Origin: an uncultured Clostridia bacterium
GTDB lineage: Bacteria; Bacillota; Clostridia; Christensenellales; Borkfalkiaceae
Direction of reading: 5' to 3'
Assembly: GCA_934230055.1 (NCBI GenBank)
Contig: CAKQEE010000029.1
Span: forward strand, 1 to 10,074
Length of the DNA stretch: 10,074 bases
The translations under genes and the position numbers were made by a program. Below, piece by piece: positions 1 to 6,667 of the stretch (position 1 is its first letter; the number at the start of each line of letters is the position of its first letter). The notes below the pieces were generated by a model that ran no database searches, had not been told where the DNA came from, and saw only the letters and a list, made by a program, of their open reading frames with translations.

Positions 1-257
1 GTGCCGAGCGAAAGAAGAGTTTTTCCGAGAATATCGAGGTGCCTCATTTCCGCGATCGCTATTCCTATAAGGGCGGAAGCGGTTTTTCCGTCGCCGAGCT
101 TATCGAAAATAAAGCTGTGGTAAGCATACTGCAAAATAGCGGTAAGCTCACCGTGTCCGCCGCCGTAAGCCGCGGAAATCACGCGCGCGGAAACGGGGTC
201 GTTACAAAGGTTTTTAGGCTCCGGATAGGGCAATTCTACGGCAATCGGTCTTTCCAT
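1..257 (-). CDS. Ferritin-like di-iron domain protein, N-terminal part (runs off left edge)
   Basis: The minus-strand frame is open from an ATG at 257 to the window edge and gives the first 85 residues. A good ribosome binding site, AGGAGA, lies seven bases upstream of the start. After a short proline-rich lead (PYPEP, 10-14) comes a helix with E37 in the motif GELTAILQY, then a second helix with E70 and H73 in EMRHL. A lone Glu on one helix followed by ExxH on the next is the metal-ligand pattern of the first half of ferritin-like four-helix bundles (rubrerythrin, Mn-catalase and CotJC-type proteins). The ligand layout is seen directly. The role, iron or peroxide handling, is inferred from the family. 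The second pair of helices lies outside the window, so the subfamily cannot be settled. It is transcribed in the same direction as tex but separated from it by 212 bp containing a hairpin and its own -10 box. Confidence 0.68.
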   Translation of the reverse strand, partial: MERPIAVELPYPEPKNLCNDPVSARVISAAYGGGHGELTAILQYAYHSFIFDKLGDGKTASALIGIAIAEMRHLDILGKTLLSLG

Positions 258-281
258 AATATCTCCTGCAAGGTTTTTTGT

Positions 282-312
282 ATTATACGCAGGGAGAATT
301 AAAAAAGGTTAA
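282..312 (-). promoter_or_regulatory. Probable sigma-A promoter of the ferritin-like gene
   Basis: On the minus strand a perfect -10 box TATAAT lies at 287-282, about 25 bases before the ATG at 257. The best -35 match is TTAACC at 312-307, four of six bases, with a long 19-base spacer. A TG dinucleotide sits two bases before the -10 box, one base off the extended -10 position. The -10 box is convincing and the -35 box is weak. No Fur or PerR box was recognised. Confidence 0.45.
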
Positions 313-324
313 TAAGCGTAAGTT

Positions 325-358
325 AAAGGCGCGGAAGAAAAATTTCTTTCGCGCCTTT
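325..358 (-). terminator. Long hairpin, probable tex terminator
   Basis: Arms 325-340 and 343-358 pair over 16 positions with one G-T wobble. The outer half is GC-rich (AAAGGCGCG against CGCGCCTTT), the inner half is AT-rich, and the loop is tiny. It lies 112 bases past the tex stop and just before the promoter of the next minus-strand gene, where a terminator is expected. The U-run after the hairpin is poor on the minus strand and somewhat better on the plus strand (CATTTACTTTTTCTTTT). The hairpin is therefore certain, but which strand it terminates is not. Confidence 0.5.
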
Positions 359-469
359 CGCATTTACTTTTTCTTTTATGAAATCCGATTTTTCGTTCAA
401 GACTCCGCATTGCGGCTTTATTTTATTCGCCGCGTCGTTGTTTTGCCGCCTTGTTATTTTACCGCTCCG

Positions 470-2764
470 TTATCTGCCGAATTTCTTATAAAGAGCGGCT
501 AAAAGCTCTTCGTTGCTCTTCGGCTCTGCCGCGCGTTCTCTCCTCGCTTCCGCGCTTTTCCTGCCCTCTTTTCTTTCTCTGTCCGTTTTTTGATTGCCCG
601 CGTTTATTCCGTGCGGAAGCTCGGTGGTTTTAAGCGTTAAAGAAATTTTCTTTTTAACGGTATCCACGCCGAGAACCTTAACCTTAACCACGTCGCCCAC
701 TTTAAGAACGTCCGAGGGGTGTTTTATAAAGTTATCGGAAATCTGCGAAATATGCACCAAGCCGTCCTGATGCACGCCTATATCCACGAACACGCCGAAG
801 TCTATAACGTTCCTTACCGTGCCTATAAGCTCCATACCCTCTTTAAGGTCGGATAAATCCATAAGGTCGCTGCGGAGAACCGGCGCGGGGAGCGAATCTC
901 TTATATCTCTGCCCGGTTTTAACAATTCGTCTACTATATCGCGAAGGGTAGGCTCGCCTATGCCGCACTCTTTCGCGGCGTTCGCGTATCCGATTTTATC
1001 GAGCCGCGCCTTAATATCTCCTATGCCGCCCTTTTCCACGTCTGCCAGAGTATAGCCCGTAAGAGCCAAAAGTTTGTTCGTCGCTTCGTAATCTTCGGGG
1101 TGAACGGCGGTGTTATCCAGAACGAAGCCGCCGGGGATACGCAAAAATCCGGCGCACTGTTCAAAAGCCTTCGCGCCGAGTTTTTTAACCTTTAACAAAT
1201 CCTCTCTTCTTTCAAACTTCGCCGTTTTTCTGTATTCTATAATGCTTTTCGCCGTGCCGCCGTTAAGCCCCGCCACGTAAGACAAAAGGCTTGCGGAAGC
1301 GGTGTTTAAGTCCACGCCTACGCTGTTTACGCAGTTTTCTACGACTCCGCCCAAAACCTCTTCCAGACGCGCTTCGGGCATATCGTGCTGATACTGCCCC
1401 ACGCCTATGGACTTAACGTCTATCTTAATAAGCTCCGCAAGCGGATCTTGCAATCTTCTCGCAATGGAAACCGCGCTTCTTTGCGCCGGCTCGAAATCGG
1501 GGAACTCTTCCGCACCGAGCTTGCTCGCGCTGTAAACGGAAGCACCCGCTTCGTTCACCACCGCGTACGATACGGGGCGGTCGCACTTTTTAATCAGGTT
1601 TGCCACGAAAATTTCCGATTCTTTGCTCGCGGTGCCGTTACCTATGGAGATAACGTCTACCTTATGCTTTTTGACGAGCGCGAGAATTTTCGCTTCCGCT
1701 TCTTCTATCTTATTCTGCGGCGGCGTGGGGAAAATAACCGCGGTATCGAGAACGTTGCCCTCGGGGCTTATAACCGCTATTTTGCAGCCCGTTCTGTAAG
1801 CGGGATCGAGACCTAAAACCACCTTGCCTTTAAGCGGCGGTTGAAGCAGCAGCGGGCGAAGGTTTACCTCGAACATTTTTATCGCCTGCTCGCCTGCCTT
1901 TTCGGTAAGATCGCTTCTTATTTCCCTTTCTATCGAGGGGAATATAAGCCTCTTATAAGCGTCCTCGGCGGCGGCTGCCACGATTTTGGCGTTGTTTCCC
2001 TCGCCTTTAACGTAAATTTTTTGTATCGCGGCGATAAAAGCTTCTTCGTCTACCGTTACGGAAACTTTAAGACACTCTTCCTTTTCGCCGCGGTTTACCG
2101 CAAGGATTCTGTGAGAAGGCATTTTTTCTATGCGCTCTTCGTAATCCTTATACATATCGTAAGTCTTGGCGTTTTCGTTTTCCAGAAGCTTGCAGAAAAG
2201 CTCGCCCGTTTCCGCCGTTTTTTTACGAAGCGTTTTGCGAAGCTCCGCGTCGTCCGAAACGCGCTCCGCGATTATGTCCGAAGCCCCCGCAATAGCTTCC
2301 GCCACGCTATTAACGCCCTTTTCGGGGTTGACGTATTTTTCCGCTTCCTTTTCCGGCTCGTCCGCGTTTTTATCCTGCGCGAGAATATATTCCGCAAGCG
2401 GGGTAAGTCCCTTTTCCGCGGCGACCGAAGCGCGCGTTTTTCTTTTTTGCTTATACGGACGGTAAACGTCTTCCGCTTCCGTCATCGTTTCCGCTTTTTC
2501 CAGCGCGACGGCTATTTCTTCCGTCATTTTGCCCTGCTCCGTTATCGAAGCGGTTATCTCTTCCTTTCTTTTGTCGAGATTTCTTAAATATTTAAGCCTG
2601 TCCGCAAACTCGCGCAAAACCTGATCGTCGCAAGAACCCGTCATTTCCTTTCTGTATCTTGCGATGAACGGTATTGTGTTTCCGTCGTCTATAAGCGTGA
2701 TGATGTTTGCCGACCGGTCGGGACGGATTTTGAATTCCGCCGACAGTTTTGCCGAATAGTCCAT
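470..2764 (-). CDS. tex: Tex, S1 domain RNA-binding transcription accessory protein
   Basis: This is the full-length Tex protein, 764 residues (the family is usually 720-780). Tex is a cytoplasmic nucleic-acid-binding protein conserved across bacteria and linked to transcription and RNA handling. An N-terminal helical region includes the typical NTIPFIARYRKEMTG block (28-43) and the EDVYRPYKQKRKT block (98-110). An RNase H-like YqgF domain starts at VVLGLDPAYRTGCK (315-328) and runs to about 440. The conserved GVGQYQHD motif (454-461) follows. Helix-hairpin-helix motifs occupy about 480-545, and an S1 domain about 640-712 (GTVRNVIDFGVFVDIG, DGLVHISQIS). The last 50 residues form a charged Lys/Arg/Glu tail, the part most variable in the family. 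The start ATG has only a weak AAAGG site eight bases upstream. rarA lies 72 bp upstream on the same strand, so the two may be cotranscribed. Confidence 0.97.
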   Translation of the reverse strand: MDYSAKLSAEFKIRPDRSANIITLIDDGNTIPFIARYRKEMTGSCDDQVLREFADRLKYLRNLDKRKEEITASITEQGKMTEEIAVALEKAETMTEAEDVYRPYKQKRKTRASVAAEKGLTPLAEYILAQDKNADEPEKEAEKYVNPEKGVNSVAEAIAGASDIIAERVSDDAELRKTLRKKTAETGELFCKLLENENAKTYDMYKDYEERIEKMPSHRILAVNRGEKEECLKVSVTVDEEAFIAAIQKIYVKGEGNNAKIVAAAAEDAYKRLIFPSIEREIRSDLTEKAGEQAIKMFEVNLRPLLLQPPLKGKVVLGLDPAYRTGCKIAVISPEGNVLDTAVIFPTPPQNKIEEAEAKILALVKKHKVDVISIGNGTASKESEIFVANLIKKCDRPVSYAVVNEAGASVYSASKLGAEEFPDFEPAQRSAVSIARRLQDPLAELIKIDVKSIGVGQYQHDMPEARLEEVLGGVVENCVNSVGVDLNTASASLLSYVAGLNGGTAKSIIEYRKTAKFERREDLLKVKKLGAKAFEQCAGFLRIPGGFVLDNTAVHPEDYEATNKLLALTGYTLADVEKGGIGDIKARLDKIGYANAAKECGIGEPTLRDIVDELLKPGRDIRDSLPAPVLRSDLMDLSDLKEGMELIGTVRNVIDFGVFVDIGVHQDGLVHISQISDNFIKHPSDVLKVGDVVKVKVLGVDTVKKKISLTLKTTELPHGINAGNQKTDRERKEGRKSAEARRERAAEPKSNEELLAALYKKFGR

Positions 2765-2800
2765 AATGTACCTTTACCTTTTATATTTCCTTTATATTAC

Positions 2801-2820
2801 AAGCCGCGCGCGGCTTTTTT
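2801..2820 (+). terminator. GC-rich hairpin with T-run, facing the plus strand
   Basis: A perfect 16-bp palindrome at 2801-2816, AAGCCGCGCGCGGCTT, folds into a six-pair stem with a CGCG loop. Its final two T bases begin a run of six (2815-2820). Read on the plus strand this is a textbook intrinsic terminator. Read on the minus strand, the direction of rarA and tex, the T-run is replaced by TTGTAATAT, so termination of rarA messages should be poor. No plus-strand gene ends here. It may block antisense transcription entering rarA, or pause transcription between rarA and tex. Confidence 0.5.
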
Positions 2821-2836
2821 ATTTTACAGCGAGATT

Positions 2837-4153
2837 TTATCTCTTTTTGCCCTTTCTTTTGCGAATTTCTTTAACGACGTTTTCGTAACCGTTGTTTTGC
2901 GGCACGTAATACACCCTGTCTTTAAGCGAATCGGGAAGATATTGTTGCTCTACGTATCCGCCGTAAGAGTGCGGATATTTATACTTCGCGGCTTGCTTTT
3001 TGTCCTCTTCCGAACCGTACACCGCGTTTTTAACCCACGGCGGCACGTTGTCGTCTTTAATCTCTCTCGCGTCCTTTGCCGCTTCGTCCATGGCGATTAC
3101 CACCGAATTGGATTTTTCCGCTTCGCAAACGTAAATTATCGCTTCCGACAGCGGCAAAATTCCTTCCGGAAAGCCTATCTTTTCAAACGCGACGAGGGCG
3201 TTCGTCGCAACCACCATCGCCATAGGGTCCGCCATACCCACGTCCTCCGCGGAATGTGCTATCACCCTCCGCGCGATGAGCCGCGGATCGCACCCTCCCT
3301 GAACGAGCCTTTGCATATAATAAAGGGCGGCGTTCGCGTCGCTTCCCCTTAAACTTTTGCAAAATGCGGAAAGCATATCGTAATAAGCCTGCTCGTCGTA
3401 TGACATCGCCTTTTGCTGAATGGATTCTTCCGCGTCTTTAAGGGTAACGCGAATTTTGCCATCTTTATCGGGCTGTGTGGTAAGCACGGCAAGCTCCAAG
3501 GCGTTGTACGCTACCCGAAGGTCGCCCGCCGCAACCCGCGCGATGTGCGCGTAAGCCGCTTCTTCCACGCTAAGGTCGTAGTTACCGAGTCCCCTTTCTT
3601 TATCCGCCGCGGCTTTTTTAAGCGCGGTGAGAATATTTTCTTCCGAAAGCCTTTTAAGCTCGAACACCCTGCATCTCGATACGATTGCGGGCGTCATATT
3701 TGCATAAGGGTTTTCCGTGGTGGAGCCTATAAAAATTATATCCCCGCGCTCTATCGAAGGAAGCAGACTGTCGCTTTGCGTTTTGCTGAATCGGTGACAT
3801 TCGTCCAACAAAAGATAGGTCTTTTTGCCGTACAGCTTCGCGTTCGACACAGCTTCGTCCACAACGCGCTTCACGTCCGCCACACCCGAGGATACGGCGT
3901 TTAATTTTACGAAGTTCCCCGCGGTGCTGTTCGCCACCACGTTCGCAAGCGTGGTTTTTCCGCACCCGGGCGGTCCCCAAAAAATACAACTCCCCAGCCT
4001 GTCCGATTTTATCGCGCGGCGCAAAAGCCCCGTTTCGGAAACTATATGCTCCTGCCCCAGAAATTCGGAAAGGGTTCTCGCCCTCATTCTTTCCGCAAGC
4101 GGAACGTTGTTTTTCGCGCCGCTCTTTTCGGCGACTATATCGAATAAATCCAT
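2837..4153 (-). CDS. rarA: RarA/MgsA, AAA+ replication-associated recombination ATPase
   Basis: The 438-residue protein matches the RarA (MgsA, Mgs1/WRNIP1) family, homotetrameric AAA+ ATPases related to clamp-loader subunits that act at stalled replication forks. Visible motifs in order are the family start MDLF; PLAERMR and FLGQEHI (18-37); Walker A GPPGCGKT (60-67); Walker B LLLDECHR (114-121), where many relatives have DEIHR; sensor 1 GSTTENP (143-149); and the arginine-finger motif SRCR (159-162). The C-terminal tetramerisation and MgsA region includes KSLRGSDANAALYYM and RLVQGGCDPRLIARR. The extreme C-terminus is very basic (KEIRKRKGKKR). The start is fixed by the conserved MDLF; the nearest good ribosome binding site (GGAG, 4170-4173) is unusually far away, 16 bases. 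Transcription starts from a strong promoter at 4244-4272, leaving an untranslated leader of roughly 80 bases. tex follows and may share the transcript. Confidence 0.97.
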   Translation of the reverse strand: MDLFDIVAEKSGAKNNVPLAERMRARTLSEFLGQEHIVSETGLLRRAIKSDRLGSCIFWGPPGCGKTTLANVVANSTAGNFVKLNAVSSGVADVKRVVDEAVSNAKLYGKKTYLLLDECHRFSKTQSDSLLPSIERGDIIFIGSTTENPYANMTPAIVSRCRVFELKRLSEENILTALKKAAADKERGLGNYDLSVEEAAYAHIARVAAGDLRVAYNALELAVLTTQPDKDGKIRVTLKDAEESIQQKAMSYDEQAYYDMLSAFCKSLRGSDANAALYYMQRLVQGGCDPRLIARRVIAHSAEDVGMADPMAMVVATNALVAFEKIGFPEGILPLSEAIIYVCEAEKSNSVVIAMDEAAKDAREIKDDNVPPWVKNAVYGSEEDKKQAAKYKYPHSYGGYVEQQYLPDSLKDRVYYVPQNNGYENVVKEIRKRKGKKR

Positions 4154-4243
4154 ATTCTTTAAGGTTCTTCTCCGTTTTTTCCACGCTCTCGAAAAGGTAT
4201 TTTTCTACGCCCTCTCGGTTTGCCGAAATTCAACTCGGGATAT

Positions 4244-4272
4244 ATTTTATCATATCCGATATTTTTTTTCAA
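4244..4272 (-). promoter_or_regulatory. Sigma-A promoter of rarA (and probably tex)
   Basis: On the minus strand, TTGAAA (4272-4267) and TAAAAT (4249-4244) are separated by exactly 17 bases, and TGA directly precedes the -10 box, giving an extended -10. Each box matches five of six consensus bases. The predicted start point is near 4237. The -35 half overlaps the sigma-E-like promoter of the divergent ylbJ gene. Confidence 0.8.
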
Positions 4273-4285
4273 GTCTTAATACAAT
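4259..4285 (+). promoter_or_regulatory. Sigma-E-like sporulation promoter of ylbJ
   Basis: ATATT at 4259-4263 matches the core of the sigma-E -35 element as defined in Bacillus. After 14 bases, AATACAAT at 4278-4285 matches seven of eight bases of the sigma-E -10 consensus CATACAAT. Spacing is within the known 14-15 range. B. subtilis ylbJ is, to my knowledge, a sigma-E (mother-cell) gene, so promoter and gene identity agree. A sigma-A -10 box TATAAT overlaps at 4285-4290, but only a T-run stands at its -35 position. The predicted start point, about 4291-4293, falls on the start codon. Confidence 0.6.
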
Positions 4286-4290
4286 ATAAT

Positions 4291-5457
4291 ATGTCCGAAA
4301 TTATCGTAACGAAAAAACGCTTCGGGAAGGTTCCCCAAAAAAACCGCGCCTGCCAAGCCGCCGCAAGACAAGAACCCGCCGCAAATCAAGCCGCCGCCCG
4401 CCGCAAAAAAAACTTCCGCATAGAAACCGCCTCTTTCGGTAGCTTGAAAGAAGGGCTTTTCGACGCGCTTCTATTTATCTCTCTTTCCGCGTTCGCCGTT
4501 TTGCTTGTCGCAAGCGGCAGATGCGCGGAATTTACCTTAAAAGGAATAAAGCTGTGGGCGGAGATGGTTCTCCCCTCGCTTTTGCCGTATTTTTTTATTT
4601 CCGCCGCGCTTGCAAAACTTAAAACGCCAGAAAGCCTTTCAAAACTGTTTTCGCCGCTTTTTAAGAAGGTTTTCGCCGTGAGCGGCATCGTTTCTTACGC
4701 GTTTTTTATCAGCGTGATTTCGGGTTGCCCCGTCGGGGCGAAAACCGTTTCCGACCTTAAAGAAAACGGTTTTATCACGGAAGATGAAGGGGTGCGCGCT
4801 TCCGTGCTTTGCTCCGTCCTTTCTCCCTCGTTTATTATTTCGGGGATAGGCTCCGCGTTCGGCTCGGTAAGATTTTCGTTCGCCCTTTTTTGCTGTCATA
4901 TCCTATCCGATATATGCACAGGCGTTATGTTTTCTTTTTATAAGCGCCCGCCGAAAAAAGCTTGCCTCGGCAAAGAGAGAGCGGAAAATCCGCGCGGTTT
5001 CAACGAAAAACCGCTCGAAAAACAGGAAAAACGCGGCGGCGCAGGAAATTTTTTGTACGAATGCGCATACAATTCCGTCGTTTCCGTCCTCGTTGTCGGC
5101 GGACTGATAACGCTCTTTTCCGTAATCTCTTCCGTTCTCGAATTATACGGGCTTTTATCGCCCGCGCTTTCCGCCGTAAAGGAAATTACGGGTAGCCGCG
5201 AGCTTTCGGAGGGAATAGTTTTCGGCGCGCTCGAATGTACGAGCGGCGTAGCAAAGCTTTCCTCGCTCGGCGCGTGTAAACAATCTTTCGTCGCGGCGGC
5301 GGCGATATGCGGCTTCGGAGGGGTTTCCGCCATGGCGCAGTCGCTCGCATACCTTAAAAAGGCAAAAATAAAAGCCGCGCCGTTCGTCCTTTCAAGGTTC
5401 GCGGCGGCGGCTTTGAATTGTCTTTTCGCGCTAATCGTCTACGGGGTTTGCTTTTAA
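4291..5457 (+). CDS. ylbJ: YlbJ-family sporulation integral membrane protein
   Basis: The 388-residue polytopic membrane protein is of the YlbJ family (nucleoside-recognition/gate domain fold). In Bacillus YlbJ is made in the mother cell and needed for proper spore cortex and heat resistance; its transported substrate is not established. Diagnostic segments are GIKLWAEMVLPSLLPYFFIS (85-104), the first conserved loop ISGCPVGAKTVSDL (143-156), and the second GFGGVSAMAQ (341-350). About eight hydrophobic segments are seen, with a long basic loop at 218-250 after the first half. Before the first membrane segment lies a roughly 50-residue basic, Ala/Gln/Lys/Arg-rich N-terminal tail. No ribosome binding site precedes the ATG and the predicted transcript starts on it, so translation may be leaderless. 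The only nearby alternative, TTG at 4444, also lacks one. The 3' end overlaps convergent coaD by 27 bp. Confidence 0.92.
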   Translation: MSEIIVTKKRFGKVPQKNRACQAAARQEPAANQAAARRKKNFRIETASFGSLKEGLFDALLFISLSAFAVLLVASGRCAEFTLKGIKLWAEMVLPSLLPYFFISAALAKLKTPESLSKLFSPLFKKVFAVSGIVSYAFFISVISGCPVGAKTVSDLKENGFITEDEGVRASVLCSVLSPSFIISGIGSAFGSVRFSFALFCCHILSDICTGVMFSFYKRPPKKACLGKERAENPRGFNEKPLEKQEKRGGAGNFLYECAYNSVVSVLVVGGLITLFSVISSVLELYGLLSPALSAVKEITGSRELSEGIVFGALECTSGVAKLSSLGACKQSFVAAAAICGFGGVSAMAQSLAYLKKAKIKAAPFVLSRFAAAALNCLFALIVYGVCF

Positions 5458-6126
5458 GTAATCTTCGTAAATTTTATAAGCCCCCGCAGGTACGTAGGCA
5501 GAAAAATCTTCGCCCTTTTTAATCGCCTCGCGCACACGGGTGGAACTTGTTTCCTTAAATTCCTCTTTCGCCACTACGTAAGCCGTTCTTATTTCGGGGT
5601 ATGCAACGCGGTTTTTCTCTTCCGCGGCGCGCTCGAATCTTAAATCTTCGTCGTTCCTTATCCCGCGCACGTAATCGGTTACGCCGTTAAGCTTTAAGAA
5701 TTCGTGATAGTTTTTATTGTCCGCAAAAGAAGATATAGTTATTCTTCCCTCCGCGCCGTACGCGCTTTTTAAAGCCCGCACCCTTACTTCGAGCGGGAAA
5801 AGCGGCTTTTTATCGGGGTTTTCCCCCACGACCAGAATAAGCCTGCCATACGCGTTAAGGCACTTTCTCACGATGTCCGCGTGTCCTATGGTAAACGGGT
5901 CGAAAGTTCCCGCAAACACCGCGTTCCTTTTGCCCTGCGGCGCGGCGAATTTCCGTTCCGCGCTCTTATTATCCGCGCCCCTTCTTTCCGCGTTCTTTCT
6001 TTCGGAAGAAGCGGGAGCGTTCTGCTTTTTTGCGTGAGGGGAATTTTTGCCCGCCGCATTCCCTTTATTCGGGTTGTTTTTGCCGTGATTGTTCTTGCTG
6101 TTTCTGTTTTTTTCCGAGTTGCTCAT
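5431..6126 (-). CDS. coaD: Phosphopantetheine adenylyltransferase (PPAT) with N-terminal extension
   Basis: CoaD transfers AMP from ATP to 4'-phosphopantetheine, giving dephospho-CoA, the penultimate step of coenzyme A synthesis. The nucleotidyltransferase signature GTFDPFTIGH (73-82), with the HxGH-like T79/H82 site, is intact. So are NPDKKPLFPLEVRV (103-116), YVRGIRNDEDLRFE (152-165) and the SSTRVR motif (194-199). From V70 onward the protein is the usual family length, 162 residues. The first 69 residues are extra: rich in Asn, Lys, Ser, Ala, Gly and Arg, almost free of hydrophobic residues, so probably disordered. The ATG overlaps the rsmD stop as ATGA, fitting translational coupling. An internal GTG at 5919-5917 with AAAAGGA just upstream could instead start a normal-length enzyme. 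I keep the long form because of its protein-like composition, with the start unresolved. It is the last gene of the alr operon. Confidence 0.93.
   Translation of the reverse strand: MSNSEKNRNSKNNHGKNNPNKGNAAGKNSPHAKKQNAPASSERKNAERRGADNKSAERKFAAPQGKRNAVFAGTFDPFTIGHADIVRKCLNAYGRLILVVGENPDKKPLFPLEVRVRALKSAYGAEGRITISSFADNKNYHEFLKLNGVTDYVRGIRNDEDLRFERAAEEKNRVAYPEIRTAYVVAKEEFKETSSTRVREAIKKGEDFSAYVPAGAYKIYEDYLKANPVDD
5917..5931 (-). promoter_or_regulatory. Internal ribosome binding site and GTG start inside coaD
   Basis: On the minus strand AAAAGGA (5931-5925) precedes an in-frame GTG (5919-5917) by five bases. Initiation here would give a 162-residue enzyme beginning (M)FAGTFDP, almost exactly where typical CoaD proteins begin. 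The upstream ATG at 6126 has no comparable site. Either this is the true start, or coaD makes two forms. Confidence 0.5.
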
Positions 6127-6665
6127 AATTTTTCAAAAAAGGTGAGATATACTCTGCCGTATTTTCTCTCGTCCGTTACGATAAGCCCTTCCGCTTTCCC
6201 CTCGAACGGTTTTTCGTTTTCGTAAACCGCTACGCCGCTTTTTTTAAGCGCGCCCGCCACGAACGGAAAAGCGTTTTCCGCACCCGCAAGATAAGGCGGG
6301 TCCAGATATATTATATCGAATTTTCTTTCTTCGCTCTCTTTCGCATAGCCCGCCAAAAGCGCGGAAGCTTCCGAATTTTTTACGATTACTCTTTCGGAAA
6401 CTTTAAGTATTTCCAGATTCTTTTTAAGAACGGACAAGCTCTCGCGCGAAAAATCGTTGAAAGTAACGCTCGCCGCCCCGCGGGAAAGAGCTTCCAGCCC
6501 CACCGCGCCCGTACCGCAAAAGGCGTCTAAAAAATTGCACCCTTCCACGCGATTTCTTAATATATTGAAAAGGCTTTCCCGAACGCTGTCCGCCGTGGGA
6601 CGAATAGCCTCGCCCTTAAACTCCGCAAGCTTTCTGCTTCTATACTCTCCGCCGACTATTCTCAA
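6123..6665 (-). CDS. rsmD: 16S rRNA (guanine966-N2)-methyltransferase RsmD
   Basis: RsmD is a SAM-dependent methyltransferase that modifies G966 of 16S rRNA in the small ribosomal subunit. With a TTG start at 6665 the product is 180 residues, the normal family size, and begins MRIVGGEYRSRKL like its relatives. Other motifs are RPTADSVRESLFNIL (22-36), the SAM-binding loop FLDAFCGTGAVGLEALSRGA (45-64), and the catalytic DPPY (122-125). The start is supported by GGAGAA, which lies inside the last codons of the upstream membrane gene, and by a two-base gap after that gene's stop. A longer frame reaching an ATG at 6950 would run 283 bp through the upstream gene and adds no conserved sequence. The stop codon overlaps the coaD ATG. 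rsmD-coaD is a well-known conserved gene pair in Firmicutes. Confidence 0.95.
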   Translation of the reverse strand: MRIVGGEYRSRKLAEFKGEAIRPTADSVRESLFNILRNRVEGCNFLDAFCGTGAVGLEALSRGAASVTFNDFSRESLSVLKKNLEILKVSERVIVKNSEASALLAGYAKESEERKFDIIYLDPPYLAGAENAFPFVAGALKKSGVAVYENEKPFEGKAEGLIVTDERKYGRVYLTFFEKL

Positions 6666-6667
6666 CG

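Noticed and set aside
278..633. Small plus-strand frames in the gap and opposite the tex end
   Set aside because: Low-complexity Phe/Arg-rich translations without ribosome binding sites, overlapping the hairpin, a minus-strand promoter or the tex coding end.
1841..2587. 248-codon plus-strand open frame opposite tex
   Set aside because: Composition is Phe/Arg-rich and repetitive, no ribosome binding site or motif, and it lies entirely antisense to the well-supported tex gene.
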